Shown one piece after another: positions 41,892-51,501 of a stretch of DNA of 64,000 nt (position 1 is the stretch's first letter; every line of letters begins with the position of its first letter). Source of the DNA: Agrobacterium tumefaciens (GTDB lineage Bacteria; Pseudomonadota; Alphaproteobacteria; Rhizobiales; Rhizobiaceae). Below the pieces are notes generated by a model. That model ran no database searches. It was not told the origin of the DNA and was given only the letters and a program-made list of their open reading frames with translations. Position numbers and translations under genes: made by a program. The stretch is taken from NCBI RefSeq assembly GCF_013318015.2, contig NZ_CP115841.1:868001-932000 (forward strand), given 5' to 3'.

Positions 41892-42728
41892 TCATCCCAG
41901 CCGCATGACCAGAACACCCGCTGCGATGATGCCGCCAGCGAGATAACGCCAGACGCTGGCGCGTTCTTTGAGGATGACGACGGAGATCACCAGCGCAAAC
42001 AGAATTGAGGTTTCGCGCAGCGCCGCGACGACGGCGACGGGGGCCTTGGTCATGGCGTAGAGCGCCAGCCCGTAGGAGAGGATGGAGCCGCCGCCGCCGA
42101 TCAGGCCGCGCCACCAGTTTCGCCGCACATGCTGCGTAACGGCGCTTACGCCGCGCTGGTAAAAGGCGAAACCAAAGAGGAGGACGGGCGGCAGAAGCGA
42201 CATCCACAGCGTATAGGAAATCGCATTGCCGGAAAGCCTTGCGCCGACACCATCAACGAAGGTGTAGGAGGCAATCACGAAGGCGTTGATGAGCGCGACA
42301 ATGATCGCCTTTCCGCCGCCGCGCCGCGCCTCGAAGGCAAGCGTCAGGATGCCGCCGGAAATGATGGCAATCCCGGCAAGCGCAAGCGGGCTTAAAATCT
42401 CGCCGAGGAAAAGGCTGCTCGTCGCTGCGACGATCAGCGGCGCCACGCCACGCATGACGGGATAGACGAGGCCGATATCGCCGATCGTATAGGCGGCGGC
42501 GACTAGGCGGAAATAGGCAAATTGCAGAACGGCCGAGGCAATGAGAAAGGGAATGGCCACCGGCGCAGGAAACGGCAGGAAGGGCAGGAAGGGTAAAGAA
42601 CAAGCTGCGGCGCCCGCCGCGATCAGCGAGGCGTCCAGCGACTTGTCGGATCCGGATTTTACCAGCGCATTCCATCCGGCATGCAATATCGCGCCCAGAA
42701 GCACCAGAATTAGAATGTCAAATGTCAC
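41892..42728 (-). CDS. EamA/DMT-superfamily transporter
   Basis: The 278-residue inner-membrane protein has about ten helices in two EamA repeats (first ending near residue 130, second starting IIVALINAFVIASYTFVDGV). Typical motifs are LVYPVMRGVAPLIVAATSSL and the C-terminal AVVAALRETSILFALVISVV. Members export amino acids or other metabolites; the substrate cannot be told. GTG at 42728 is chosen as start because GAGCGAG is about 8 bases before it, and the further upstream frame runs into a repeat. Monocistronic. Confidence 0.82.
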   Translation of the reverse strand: MTFDILILVLLGAILHAGWNALVKSGSDKSLDASLIAAGAAACSLPFLPFLPFPAPVAIPFLIASAVLQFAYFRLVAAAYTIGDIGLVYPVMRGVAPLIVAATSSLFLGEILSPLALAGIAIISGGILTLAFEARRGGGKAIIVALINAFVIASYTFVDGVGARLSGNAISYTLWMSLLPPVLLFGFAFYQRGVSAVTQHVRRNWWRGLIGGGGSILSYGLALYAMTKAPVAVVAALRETSILFALVISVVILKERASVWRYLAGGIIAAGVLVMRLG

Positions 42729-43611
42729 GATAGAGACTCGCTCATGGGCTATTCCAGGCAACCTACAGCATCGGCTTGAAAACCGGAATCCATTTTCCGT
42801 GGTGGCTGTGGGAGACGCAAATCCTCCTGTCGTAAGCGGTTGCTTCTTTGCAGATTATGACGCGTGTCAAGTTTCGGGTTTGTGCGTGTTGCGGGATGGA
42901 GTGGGTAACTGTGCGAGAGGCGATATGCGGCCGTGCTCACGATTTCATCAGCAGGACATACGCGCCGATGCCGGATGCACAGCTTATGGTTTTGCTGTGG
43001 AACGTGTTTTTTGCAAAAATGCGACCGATTGCGGCGATTATTCCTGCTCAAAATTGCCCATATCCAGAAGATAAAACTGTATCAATCAAGCGAGCACATG
43101 CAGGCTCAAAATGAAAAGAAGTTTCAATTCATTACTGAATGGCTCGCTACAACGTTACAGTTTTACCTATAACTTGATTTACAGAATAACTTTCTGAAAA
43201 TTAGATACGCCTAATGCATCGGTGAACGGAATGAAAACAAACAGGAGACGAAGGGCGCATAAGATGCACGCAAATGTTGTTTCAGCAAATATTCATCGAA
43301 ATGTATGCTTTTGAAAAACTGGATAAAAATACTCAGCACAACGCCGCTTAAGGTGTTTTTGTGAAATCATTTTGCGCAAACTAGGTGTACTTTCGTGACA
43401 CCACGAGTCCGGCTTGTTCAATATTTTCATTCGGGCAGGGGTTCAAGAGAAGGATGAGGGTTCCTAGATTTAGGAAAGCGGCCGCAAAAAAGCGGTGCGA
43501 AAAGCTCGTCCGCGGATTTATGCGGGAGAGGCAATTCTCGCGGGGCCATTGAGCGTCGAGCCGGCGCATGAGGTCCTTGAACCGCGCGATATGGCAGAGG
43601 GAAAAGTCGAC
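42729..43611. other. Long gene-free stretch
   Basis: It holds a short partial copy of the palindromic repeat at 42776-42800 (TTGAAAACCGGAATCCATTT, then TCC). 42800-43050 has ordinary composition with no supported frame. 43060-43390 is strongly AT-rich. A tiny frame with a weak ribosome site (start about 43231) was judged unconvincing. No tRNA or known RNA seen. The last 200 bases lead into the CoA-binding gene. Confidence 0.5.
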
Positions 43612-44046
43612 ATGCAGCATGATACCTATGAACCGGATTACCTCAGAAAAATTCTGACGGATGTCAGGACCATCGCCCTGCTTGGCGCCTCTCCCAATCC
43701 GGATCGGCCGAGCCACGGCGTCATGCGCTTTCTGCTGTCCAAGGGTTACCGCGTGTTTCCGGTCAATCCCGGTCAGGCGGGCAAGGAGATATTGGGGCAG
43801 AAAGTGTATGCGCGGCTTGCCGACATTCCGGAACCCGTTGATATGGTCGATGTGTTCCGGGCGCCGGAATATTTGTCGGCAATTGTCGAAGAGGCGATAT
43901 TGCTGCCGCAGCGGCCATCGGTGATCTGGGGCCAGCTGTCGGTCAGAGACGACAATGCGGCGGCCAAGGCCGAGGCCTACGGCATGAACGTGGTGATGGA
44001 CCGTTGCCCCGCAATTGAGTATCCGCGTCTCAATATTGTGCGATAG
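43612..44046 (+). CDS. CoA-binding-domain protein (YccU-like), 144 aa
   Basis: A single Rossmann-like CoA-binding domain. The nucleotide loop is TIALLGASPNPDRPSHGVMR, followed by GYRVFPVNPGQAGKEILGQK and the acidic DIPEPVDMVDVFRAPEY, with a cysteine near the end (MDRCPAIE) conserved in the family. The reaction is unknown; homologues resemble the N-terminal part of succinyl-CoA synthetase alpha. ATG 43612 has GAGGG about 10 bases upstream, and the open frame extends to 43495 without support. It lies 73 bases before metY in the same direction. Confidence 0.85.
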   Translation: MQHDTYEPDYLRKILTDVRTIALLGASPNPDRPSHGVMRFLLSKGYRVFPVNPGQAGKEILGQKVYARLADIPEPVDMVDVFRAPEYLSAIVEEAILLPQRPSVIWGQLSVRDDNAAAKAEAYGMNVVMDRCPAIEYPRLNIVR

Positions 44047-44091
44047 TTGGTACGGATTGGACTTATCATTTGGCGGCAAGGCATTATGATC

Positions 44092-44112
44092 CCTCCAAAA
44101 TATCATTGGAGG
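44092..44112 (+). promoter_or_regulatory. Hairpin covering the metY ribosome-binding site
   Basis: CCTCCAA (44092-44098) pairs perfectly with TTGGAGG (44106-44112) around a 7-base loop. The right arm contains the Shine-Dalgarno GGAGG, 7 bases before the ATG at 44120. In the folded form translation should be reduced. Simple sequestration, coupling to the upstream gene or chance are all possible. Confidence 0.45.
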
Positions 44113-44119
44113 AAACATC

Positions 44120-45403
44120 ATGCCGAGCAGCAATCCCGGGTTCTCAACGTTGGCCGTGCACGCGGGCGCACAGCCCGATCCGACCACCGGTGCGCGCGCG
44201 ACGCCGATCTACCAGACAACGGCCTATGCCTTCCGTGACGCCGATCACGCAGCCGCGCTGTTCGGATTAAAAGAGTTCGGCAATATCTACACGCGCATCA
44301 TGAACCCAACCCAGGCGGTTCTGGAGGAGCGTGTCGCAGCGCTTGAAGGCGGCACGGCGGCACTTGCCGTTGCATCCGGTCACGCCGCGCAATTGCTGGT
44401 TTTCCACACATTGCTGCAACACGGCGACAATTTCGTCGCGGCACGCCAACTTTATGGCGGCTCCATCAATCAGTTCGGCCACGCCTTCAAGGGTTTCGAC
44501 TGGCAGGTGCGCTGGGCCGATGCGGCTGATCCGGCCACTTTCGAACGGCAGATCGACGACCGCACACGCGCCATCTTCATCGAAAGCCTCGCCAACCCGG
44601 GCGGCACATTCGTGGATATCGCCGCGATTGCAGATGTCGCCCATCGTCACGGCCTGCCGCTCATCGTCGATAACACCATGGCAAGCCCCTATTTGTTGCG
44701 GCCGCTGGAACATGGCGCGGATATCGTATTGCATTCGTTGACGAAATTCCTCGGCGGCCATGGCAATTCCATGGGTGGCATCATCGTCGATGGCGGCACT
44801 TTCGACTGGTCGGCCACGGATAAATATCCGTCGCTGTCGCAGCCCCGCCCAGAATATTCCGGCGTCGTGCTGCACCAGACCTTCGGCAATTTCGCCTTCG
44901 CGATTGCCTGCCGCGTTCTTGGCTTACGCGATCTCGGCCCTGCGATCTCGCCCTTCAATGCCTTCCTCATCCTCACGGGCATAGAGACCCTGCCGCTGCG
45001 CGTTCAGCGCCACTCCGATAATGCGCTGGCCGTCGCCAAATGGCTGAAAGCGCACCCCAAGGTGGGCTGGGTGCATTATGCCGGGCTGGAGGACAGCGAC
45101 AACTACGCAATCCAGCAGCATTATTCGCCAAAGGGCGCTGGTTCCGTCTTCACCTTCGGCATCAAGGGCGGTTATGCCGCCGGCAAGGCGCTGGTGGAAG
45201 GTCTGCAACTCTTCTCCCATCTCGCCAATATCGGCGATACACGCTCTCTCGTCATCCACCCGGCTTCCACGACACATGCGCAGCTGACACCGGAACAGCA
45301 GACGGCGGCGGGTGCCGGACCGGATGTGGTGCGCCTCTCGATCGGCATCGAGGATGTCAAGGACATCATCGCCGATCTCGAACAATCGCTTGCGAAGCTC
45401 TGA
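44120..45403 (+). CDS. metY: O-acetylhomoserine (or O-succinylhomoserine) sulfhydrylase
   Basis: The 427-residue Cys/Met metabolism PLP enzyme makes homocysteine directly from an activated homoserine and sulfide. The PLP lysine is Lys209 in [17 protein letters not shown]. Other marks are [20 protein letters not shown], the long insert [20 protein letters not shown] typical of MetY, and the C-terminal [20 protein letters not shown]. The insert favours the O-acetylhomoserine type over MetZ. Translation may be restricted by the hairpin at 44092. The cupin gene follows 15 bases later in the same unit. Confidence 0.9.
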   Translation: MPSSNPGFSTLAVHAGAQPDPTTGARATPIYQTTAYAFRDADHAAALFGLKEFGNIYTRIMNPTQAVLEERVAALEGGTAALAVASGHAAQLLVFHTLLQHGDNFVAARQLYGGSINQFGHAFKGFDWQVRWADAADPATFERQIDDRTRAIFIESLANPGGTFVDIAAIADVAHRHGLPLIVDNTMASPYLLRPLEHGADIVLHSLTKFLGGHGNSMGGIIVDGGTFDWSATDKYPSLSQPRPEYSGVVLHQTFGNFAFAIACRVLGLRDLGPAISPFNAFLILTGIETLPLRVQRHSDNALAVAKWLKAHPKVGWVHYAGLEDSDNYAIQQHYSPKGAGSVFTFGIKGGYAAGKALVEGLQLFSHLANIGDTRSLVIHPASTTHAQLTPEQQTAAGAGPDVVRLSIGIEDVKDIIADLEQSLAKL

Positions 45404-45418
45404 GAGACCGGGGTCGTC

Positions 45419-45787
45419 ATGACGAATTTTCTCGCATTCGAAGATACACGAACCGCTACGGCCAGTGATGTCGAGGCGGAGGTGGAGCACAGTGCACCCG
45501 CACCGGAAAGGCTGATTTCCGGCGACCCCAAATTCACCACGTGGAATCTGGAGGAAGCGCCCGGTGGCATCTATGCCGGCATCTGGCAGTCGACACCCGG
45601 CAAATGGCGGGTGGTCTATGACGAATGGGAATATTTCAACATTCTCGAGGGTCACTCGATCCTGACGGAGGATGGCGGATCCCCGCGCGACCTGAAACCG
45701 GGCGACAGGCTGGTCCTGCGGCCGGGCTTCAAGGGAACCTGGGAGGTCGTCGAAACGACCCGCAAGGATTATGTCATCCGGTTGTAG
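45419..45787 (+). CDS. Small cupin-domain protein, 122 aa
   Basis: A single cupin barrel of the DUF861/ureidoglycine-hydrolase-like class: GIWQSTPGKWRVVYDEWEYF, then NILEGHSILTEDGG and LKPGDRLVLRPGFKGTWEV. The metal-ligand pattern is partial (E-x-F-N-I-L-E-G-H), as often in this class. Function unknown. It begins 15 bases after metY and is probably co-transcribed, so a small role in sulfur amino-acid metabolism is possible but unproved. Ends at the hairpin 45814-45839. Confidence 0.8.
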   Translation: MTNFLAFEDTRTATASDVEAEVEHSAPAPERLISGDPKFTTWNLEEAPGGIYAGIWQSTPGKWRVVYDEWEYFNILEGHSILTEDGGSPRDLKPGDRLVLRPGFKGTWEVVETTRKDYVIRL

Positions 45788-45813
45788 GGGCCGGATGATT
45801 TCTATTGGTCCAT

Positions 45814-45839
45814 CGCCGGGATAAAGGTTGTTCCCGGCG
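45814..45839. terminator. Bidirectional terminator hairpin
   Basis: CGCCGGGA / TCCCGGCG forms a perfect 8-bp stem with a 10-base loop, between the cupin stop and the convergent P450 stop. Confidence 0.55.
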
Positions 45840-45845
45840 TGGCTG

Positions 45846-47099
45846 TCACCAGCTGAGATCGAGCCGTTCCAGACCATGGAAGTGATAGACGTCCTTGACC
45901 CTGGGTGGCTCGGCAATCTTCAGTCCCGGCAGTCGCTTGAAAAGCAGAGGCAAGGCTAGGTTCAGCTCCAGCCTTGCCAGCGGCGCGCCAATGCAGAAAT
46001 GGATGCCGGCGCCGAAGGAGACGTTGGCGCCTTCGTTTCGGTCCGGCCTGAATGCCAGGGGATCGGAAAACTTGGCCGGATCGAGATTGGCGGCCGCCAG
46101 AATGAGGCTGACCTTGTCGCCGCGTTTGAATTCCACGCCATCGATCTCGACCGGCTCCAGAACCCAGCGCTGGAAAATATGGACGGGCGCGCAGATACGC
46201 AGCGTTTCTTCCACCGTGCGTTCCGTTGCCGTCTCGTCGTGGAAAAGTGTGTCGGGCGAGATGCCGCTTTCCAGAATGATGCGCACGGAATTGCCGATCT
46301 GGTGCACCGTCGCCTCGTGCCCGGCGTTCAACAGAACGATGGTGGTCGAGATCAGCTCGTCGTCGGTCAGATACTGGCCCTTGTGCTCCGTATGGATCAT
46401 GTGGCTCAGCAGATCGTCTTTCGGCTCCGCCCGGCGCTCCGCGATCACACTGCGCACATAGTCTGAAAACTCATGTGCGGCCCTGTCGGCCAGAAGCTCG
46501 TCCTCGGGCGTGCGCTTGAACATGTACATGCCGACATAGGCATGTGACCATTTCAAAAGCTGCGGTCCCATTTCCTCGGGAATGCCGATCATGCGCGCGA
46601 TCATCGTGACCGGGATGATATCGGCATAGGAAGAAAGCAGTTCCGTCTCGCCGTTTCTTTCGAAGGCGTCGATCAGCCGGTTGGCGAGTTCCTCTATTTC
46701 TGGCTTCATCTTGTCGACATGCCGCGAAACGAAAGCGCGGTTGATGAGGGTGCGCAGCCGTGTGTGTTCCGGCGGCTCCAGCTCCAGAAGCGAGTGCTGC
46801 TCTGCGGCGTCGAAATGCTTCACATGCTCGAGCGGCTCTGCCAGACCGATCTCCTCGCGGCTCGCAACATGCAGGATCTGCCGTCCGAACCGGCGGTCGC
46901 GCAGGAGGGCGCTGACATGGTCGTATTCGGTGAAAAACCACTGCCGCTGCTCTTCCCAATAGAAAGTGGGACATTGGGCATGCAGGGCAGCATAAACCGG
47001 GTTCGGATCGTTGTAGAAAGCCGGATTGCGGGCATCGAGTGAAACACGACGCGTGGCGGGATCGATTTTGAGAAAGGGAAATGTCGCTGTCATGTCCAT
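45846..47099 (-). CDS. Cytochrome P450, 417 aa
   Basis: A soluble class I bacterial P450. The haem thiolate is Cys369 in FGAGIHFCIGAPLARLE; the K-helix is EETLRI, with its downstream arginine in HIFQRWV; and the I-helix oxygen-activating motif is LLNAGHEATVH (A-G-x-E-A-T form with His). The substrate is unknown. No ferredoxin or reductase gene is adjacent, so redox partners must be elsewhere. The I-helix has Glu in place of the more common Asp, as in the CYP107/CYP109-like bacterial group. A monocistronic gene with GGAA before ATG 47099. Confidence 0.92.
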   Translation of the reverse strand: MDMTATFPFLKIDPATRRVSLDARNPAFYNDPNPVYAALHAQCPTFYWEEQRQWFFTEYDHVSALLRDRRFGRQILHVASREEIGLAEPLEHVKHFDAAEQHSLLELEPPEHTRLRTLINRAFVSRHVDKMKPEIEELANRLIDAFERNGETELLSSYADIIPVTMIARMIGIPEEMGPQLLKWSHAYVGMYMFKRTPEDELLADRAAHEFSDYVRSVIAERRAEPKDDLLSHMIHTEHKGQYLTDDELISTTIVLLNAGHEATVHQIGNSVRIILESGISPDTLFHDETATERTVEETLRICAPVHIFQRWVLEPVEIDGVEFKRGDKVSLILAAANLDPAKFSDPLAFRPDRNEGANVSFGAGIHFCIGAPLARLELNLALPLLFKRLPGLKIAEPPRVKDVYHFHGLERLDLSW

Positions 47100-47184
47100 G
47101 GTTTATTCCGCGCGCCGCACTTTGGGAAGGGCGTGAAAATGCCGTTTCGTGTGTTTATCCGCATGTCACTGTGCGGTTACTTTG

Positions 47185-48432
47185 TCACCGGTTGGCGATG
47201 GCCGCTATCCGGTTCAGCGCCGCAACCTGCCGGTTGGCATTGTTGTCCATCGGGTTTTCGTCCCGGTCCGGAGAGGGGACGACAACATTGGCTGAATTGA
47301 CGTGGATCACGGTGCGGTTGCGGCCGGCCTTCTTGGCCGCGTAAAGCGCGCGGTCGGCCTCCGTCATCATCACGCTCAGATCCGCATCCTTGATCATGGC
47401 TTCGGATATGCCGACGCTGGTCGTGACCTCGATGTTTTCGCCGCGTGCGCTGATCTTCGAAAGGCGCAGGTTGCTGCGGATGGCTTCCGCAAGCGTCACG
47501 GTGCTGGAGGGGCTTTCCACTTCGGCGACGAGCGCGAATTCTTCTCCGCCCATCCTGACGAACAGGCCGCGCTCACCGATGACCCGCTGCGCCATATTGC
47601 AAAAATGCACAAGCACCGCGTCTCCCGACTGATGGCCGTATTTGTCGTTGATCTTCTTGAAATGGTCGATGTCAAACAGCGCCAGCGCCACGTAACGGCT
47701 GGAGCCGGGCGACCTTTTTTTGATGTGTTCGAACTCTTCAAGCAGCCCTCGCCGGTTGAGGACGCCGGTCAGGTGGTCGGTCATGGCCAGCCGGTGCAGG
47801 CGGGTTTCCGTGTCTTCCATGATGATCTTGGCGCTCATCATGACGATGATGGTAAAGCCGAGAATGCCTGAAAAGGCGAGCGCTGCCGTCAGCGGAATGG
47901 CGTTGGGGGCTGCGGCGTTGACGGGAATGACGATGGACGCCACGAGCGCCCCGCAAAACGCCTGCACGATGAAGGTGGCCGCCAGCACCTTGCGGCTGAA
48001 TGACGCGCGTGCCTTGCTGGCCAGAAGAATGCCGGCCAGCATGAAATAACCGGTGGCGGCACAGATGTGATAGAGCAGGATGCGCGGGACCATGTTTTCG
48101 CGTACGGGGCCGATCAGCATGCCCGCCACCCATAACAGCGCCGGAATGGCGATCCAGCCGGCGGTCTTGCGCTGTTCGAAGGACAGGAGACCGGCGAGCC
48201 AGAAACTGAAGGCCGAAAGGGCAAGCGTATTGCCGACTTCGATCGACAGGAAGTTGGGAATATCGCCGCGCAGCGCCACCATCACCGTGCCGGCGCTCGT
48301 TGCGGCAAAACCGGCGGCGAAATAGATATTGTGCCGGCGGGCAGGGCGGTGCAGCCACAGGGTTCCCAGCAGCAGGGCAAGGGTCAGCGTTTCCGACGCC
48401 CAAAGCAGCATGCCCGTCTTTGCATCCAGCAT
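47185..48432 (-). CDS. dgcA: Membrane diguanylate cyclase, DgcA-like
   Basis: The 415-residue protein has about seven helices in residues 8-205 and then a GGDEF domain (about 210-380): LAMTDHLTGVLNRRGLLEEF, LFDIDHFKKINDKYGHQSGD and GGEEFALV with GGEEF at 295-299. The I-site is missing (residues before GGEEF read GERGLFVRM). It makes c-di-GMP from GTP. In A. tumefaciens the cyclase that most strongly stimulates UPP and cellulose, DgcA, is encoded just before the clp genes, which is the same position; the name rests on that memory of locus order. Its N-terminal sensor has no recognised ligand. Divergent from clpP. Confidence 0.86.
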   Translation of the reverse strand: MLDAKTGMLLWASETLTLALLLGTLWLHRPARRHNIYFAAGFAATSAGTVMVALRGDIPNFLSIEVGNTLALSAFSFWLAGLLSFEQRKTAGWIAIPALLWVAGMLIGPVRENMVPRILLYHICAATGYFMLAGILLASKARASFSRKVLAATFIVQAFCGALVASIVIPVNAAAPNAIPLTAALAFSGILGFTIIVMMSAKIIMEDTETRLHRLAMTDHLTGVLNRRGLLEEFEHIKKRSPGSSRYVALALFDIDHFKKINDKYGHQSGDAVLVHFCNMAQRVIGERGLFVRMGGEEFALVAEVESPSSTVTLAEAIRSNLRLSKISARGENIEVTTSVGISEAMIKDADLSVMMTEADRALYAAKKAGRNRTVIHVNSANVVVPSPDRDENPMDNNANRQVAALNRIAAIANR

Positions 48433-48887
48433 TGCAAAATCCTATCTGCGCTATCATGCCGTAAAAGCGGTTCGCGGCACGATGTGCGCAATGCCCGCCG
48501 AATTGGTGGAGATGCCATTTCGCCTCAAAAGAGGCTCCCGCCCCCTGACGGGAAACCGGAAATTCGCGGGCGTAGTATCAGCCGCAAATACCTAACGAGT
48601 TCTTGCCAGTGAGAAGTTATATCTGGGCAACACACCGGTTTTTGCGTTTGCGGTTTGCTCCTGTTAAAAAATAATGCGGGCGACAGAGAATGGTCCGGTT
48701 GGCATCGGCTTGTCCATAGCCGTTACCCCGCGGGTGGAAAACGCCCGTAAACGCTGTTGAGCCGTTAAGGATATGCGGCTTCGTGTCTTGAAGTACCGGG
48801 CAGGGACACTCTATGTAGGGAGAACGAAGGTTAGAAGTGATTCCGGAGCGGTTTTCCGCGAAGGGCAGAGTTTGACAAAGGACGGAC
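48433..48887. promoter_or_regulatory. dgcA / clpP divergent region with a sigma-32-like promoter
   Basis: 455 bases without a gene. CTTGAA at 48787-48792 followed after about 18 bases by TCTATGT (48810-48816) resembles the alphaproteobacterial RpoH consensus CTTG-N17/18-CYTATNT, about 70 bases before clpP, in keeping with heat-shock control of clpP. The rest shows no convincing frame. Confidence 0.45.
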
Positions 48888-49520
48888 ATGAAAAATCCAG
48901 TTGATACCGCCATGGCTCTGGTGCCGATGGTCGTAGAGCAGACCAATCGCGGCGAACGCTCCTATGACATATTTTCCCGTCTTCTCAAGGAACGCATCAT
49001 TTTCCTCACCGGACCGGTGGAAGACCAGATGGCCTCGCTCGTCTGCGCGCAGCTGCTTTTCCTCGAGGCTGAAAACCCGAAGAAGGAAATCGCGCTCTAC
49101 ATCAATTCGCCGGGTGGCGTCGTGACCGCCGGCATGGCGATCTACGATACGATGCAGTTCATCCGCCCTGCCGTTTCTACGCTTTGCGTCGGCCAGGCCG
49201 CATCCATGGGCTCGCTGCTTCTGGCCGCTGGCGAAAAGGGAATGCGTTTCGCAACTCCGAACGCCCGCATCATGGTGCATCAGCCCTCCGGCGGCTTCCA
49301 GGGGCAGGCTTCGGATATCGAGCGTCACGCCCGCGACATCATCAAAATGAAGCGTCGCCTTAATGAAGTCTACGTGAAGCACACCGGCCGTACGCTGGAA
49401 GAGGTTGAAAAAACCCTTGATCGCGACCACTTCATGGATGCCGACGAGGCCAAGGACTGGGGTGTGATCGACAAGATCCTCACCTCGCGCCAGGAAATGG
49501 AAGGCGCCGCCGCGAATTAA
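48888..49520 (+). CDS. clpP: ATP-dependent Clp protease proteolytic subunit
   Basis: The 210-residue serine peptidase forms the double heptamer that degrades substrates fed by ClpX or ClpA. The catalytic triad is Ser106 (GQAASMGS), His131 (RIMVHQPSG) and Asp180 (LDRDHF). The propeptide region is of normal length, starting [20 protein letters not shown]. It has AAAGGACGG before ATG 48888. clpX follows at 291 bases with its own leader. In Rhizobiales several ClpP paralogues exist; this one is the main, ClpX-linked copy. Confidence 0.97.
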   Translation: MKNPVDTAMALVPMVVEQTNRGERSYDIFSRLLKERIIFLTGPVEDQMASLVCAQLLFLEAENPKKEIALYINSPGGVVTAGMAIYDTMQFIRPAVSTLCVGQAASMGSLLLAAGEKGMRFATPNARIMVHQPSGGFQGQASDIERHARDIIKMKRRLNEVYVKHTGRTLEEVEKTLDRDHFMDADEAKDWGVIDKILTSRQEMEGAAAN

Positions 49521-49811
49521 GGCGCGACGCTTTTTGACGGTTGTTTAACCCCGCAAAGTAATTTCGGGGCTTTCAACCGCAACAGAAAGCGATATTAGTA
49601 TATATAAAGGCTGTGTTGAATTTTTATGACGTGGCCTTTGGTTTGATGGGGAATTCGTTGCAGCCGGTTGTCAGCTCATGTATCTGATACCGGTTAGTAC
49701 CCCGGGAAACGAGGCGGATACGGCGATGCACCCAAGGGCGGCCGTATCGGCGGGCGGTAAGTTGACCGCGATCCGTTTGGCGGACCTGCGGCGTGCTGGA
49801 AGGAAAGTGAT
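49521..49811. promoter_or_regulatory. clpP-clpX intergenic region
   Basis: 291 bases with no gene. A weak stem CCCCG / CGGGG near 49551-49572 may be a partial terminator of clpP. AT-rich bases around 49590-49630 (GATATTAGTATATATAAA) could hold a clpX promoter. No known consensus box was fixed. Confidence 0.35.
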
Positions 49812-51089
49812 ATGAGCAAAGTCAGCGGCAGCAACGGCGGCGACTCTAAGAATACACTCTATTGTTCATTCTGCGGCAAGAGCCAGCACGAAGTCCGGAA
49901 ACTCATTGCCGGACCGACGGTATTCATCTGCGATGAATGCGTCGAATTGTGCATGGACATCATCCGCGAGGAGAACAAGACGTCGATGGTGAAGTCGCGC
50001 GAGGGTGTTCCAACCCCGCAGGACATCATCAAGATCCTCGACGAATACGTCATCGGCCAGAAGCAGGCGAAAAAGATCCTGTCGGTGGCCGTTCACAACC
50101 ATTACAAGCGCCTCGCGCACGCCTCCAAGAATGGCGATGTCGAGCTTGCGAAGTCGAACATCATGCTCGTCGGTCCGACGGGTTGCGGCAAGACCTATCT
50201 TGCCCAGACGCTCGCCCGCATCATCGACGTTCCCTTCACGATGGCAGACGCAACGACGCTGACCGAAGCCGGTTATGTCGGCGAGGACGTGGAAAACATC
50301 ATCCTCAAGCTGTTGCAGGCTGCGGATTACAATGTTGAGCGCGCCCAGCGCGGCATCGTCTATATCGACGAAGTCGACAAGATCTCCCGCAAGTCGGATA
50401 ACCCGTCGATCACGCGTGACGTGTCGGGCGAGGGCGTTCAGCAGGCGCTTCTGAAGATCATGGAAGGCACGGTCGCTTCCGTTCCGCCGCAGGGCGGCCG
50501 CAAGCATCCGCAGCAGGAATTCCTGCAGGTGGATACGACCAACATCCTGTTCATCTGCGGCGGCGCGTTTGCCGGCCTGGACAAGATCATCTCGGCCAGG
50601 GGCGAAAAGACCTCGATTGGCTTCGGTGCGACCGTCAAGGCGGAAGACGATCGCCGCGTTGGCGAGGTGTTGCGCGAACTGGAGCCGGAAGATCTGGTGA
50701 AATTCGGTCTTATTCCGGAATTCATCGGCCGTCTGCCGGTTCTGGCGACGCTGGAGGACCTTGATGAGGATGCGCTGATCCAGATCCTGTCCGAGCCGAA
50801 GAACGCGCTGGTCAAGCAGTATCAGCGTCTGTTCGAGATGGAAGATGTGGAACTGACCTTCCACGAGGACGCGTTGCGCGAGATTGCCCGCCGGGCGATT
50901 ACCCGCAAGACGGGTGCCCGCGGTCTGCGCTCGATCATGGAAAAGATCCTTCTGGATACCATGTTCGAACTGCCGACGCTGGAAGGCGTGCGCGAAGTGG
51001 TGATCTCCAACGATGTCGTCAGCGGCATCGCTCGCCCGCTCTACATCTATGCGGATCGTCAGGAAGAAAAGGCCAATGTTTCGGCTTGA
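49812..51089 (+). CDS. clpX: ATP-dependent Clp protease ATP-binding subunit
   Basis: The 425-residue AAA+ unfoldase that delivers proteins to ClpP. The N-terminal C4 zinc finger is at about 18-50 ([17 protein letters not shown], then [10 protein letters not shown]). The AAA+ module has Walker [13 protein letters not shown], Walker [11 protein letters not shown], the sensor and the IGF loop for ClpP docking ([10 protein letters not shown]). GAAGGAAAG precedes ATG 49812. A strong terminator follows at 51118. It is part of the clpP-clpX-lon-hupB order conserved in Alphaproteobacteria. Confidence 0.98.
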   Translation: MSKVSGSNGGDSKNTLYCSFCGKSQHEVRKLIAGPTVFICDECVELCMDIIREENKTSMVKSREGVPTPQDIIKILDEYVIGQKQAKKILSVAVHNHYKRLAHASKNGDVELAKSNIMLVGPTGCGKTYLAQTLARIIDVPFTMADATTLTEAGYVGEDVENIILKLLQAADYNVERAQRGIVYIDEVDKISRKSDNPSITRDVSGEGVQQALLKIMEGTVASVPPQGGRKHPQQEFLQVDTTNILFICGGAFAGLDKIISARGEKTSIGFGATVKAEDDRRVGEVLRELEPEDLVKFGLIPEFIGRLPVLATLEDLDEDALIQILSEPKNALVKQYQRLFEMEDVELTFHEDALREIARRAITRKTGARGLRSIMEKILLDTMFELPTLEGVREVVISNDVVSGIARPLYIYADRQEEKANVSA

Positions 51090-51117
51090 TTGACCGATCC
51101 GACGCTTTGATGAATTC

Positions 51118-51150
51118 AAAAGGCCCGCACTCGTGTGGGCCTTTTCTGTT
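51118..51150 (+). terminator. Terminator of clpX
   Basis: AAAAGGCCC / GGGCCTTTT is a 9-bp stem, extended by weaker inner pairing, followed by CTGTTG. It lies 29 bases after the clpX stop. Confidence 0.7.
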
Positions 51151-51501
51151 GTGGCAGGTGCGAAACTTGCCGCTAACTTGGAGTAACCCGATTTTGCGTT
51201 TGGAGCGGATTGCGCTTTGCTGATAAAGTCTTAAAACTGATTTGCAGCGCGATATGACGGAAATGTGAATTACCGTCGGCGACCCGGTTCCTGATCCTGT
51301 GGGATAACCGGAAATGTCGGGAGTAATAGCCGGCGCTGTATTTGTTTGAATTTTACGGCCGTGCCGTTGCGCGGGGTCGTCTCTTCCGGTGACTTGAAAT
51401 CGGCGTTCCGAAACTCCACTTTCAGTCTCGAGAAATGAATATGCCGGACGCCCCAAGACGTCAGGCAAAGTGTCCTGAAAGGGACCATGAAAGGAAATGA
51501 T
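51151..51501 (+). promoter_or_regulatory. lon promoter region
   Basis: About 350 bases without a gene. CTTGAA at 51393-51398 followed by CCACTTT near 51416 is a poor but possible RpoH-type promoter (lon is a classical heat-shock gene). The ribosome site is AAGGAAATGAT just before ATG 51502. Confidence 0.35.

Noticed and set aside
43231..43314. Tiny basic peptide frame (MKTNRRRRAHKMHANVV...) in the AT-rich spacer
   Set aside because: Only 27 codons, a weak ribosome site and no hydropathy or motif support; likely chance.
44047..44119. SAM-II riboswitch before metY
   Set aside because: The 73-base leader lacks the conserved pseudoknot core; only a short hairpin over the ribosome site is present.
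49866..51119. 417-codon frame antisense to clpX
   Set aside because: Shadow of clpX; no start signal or motif.
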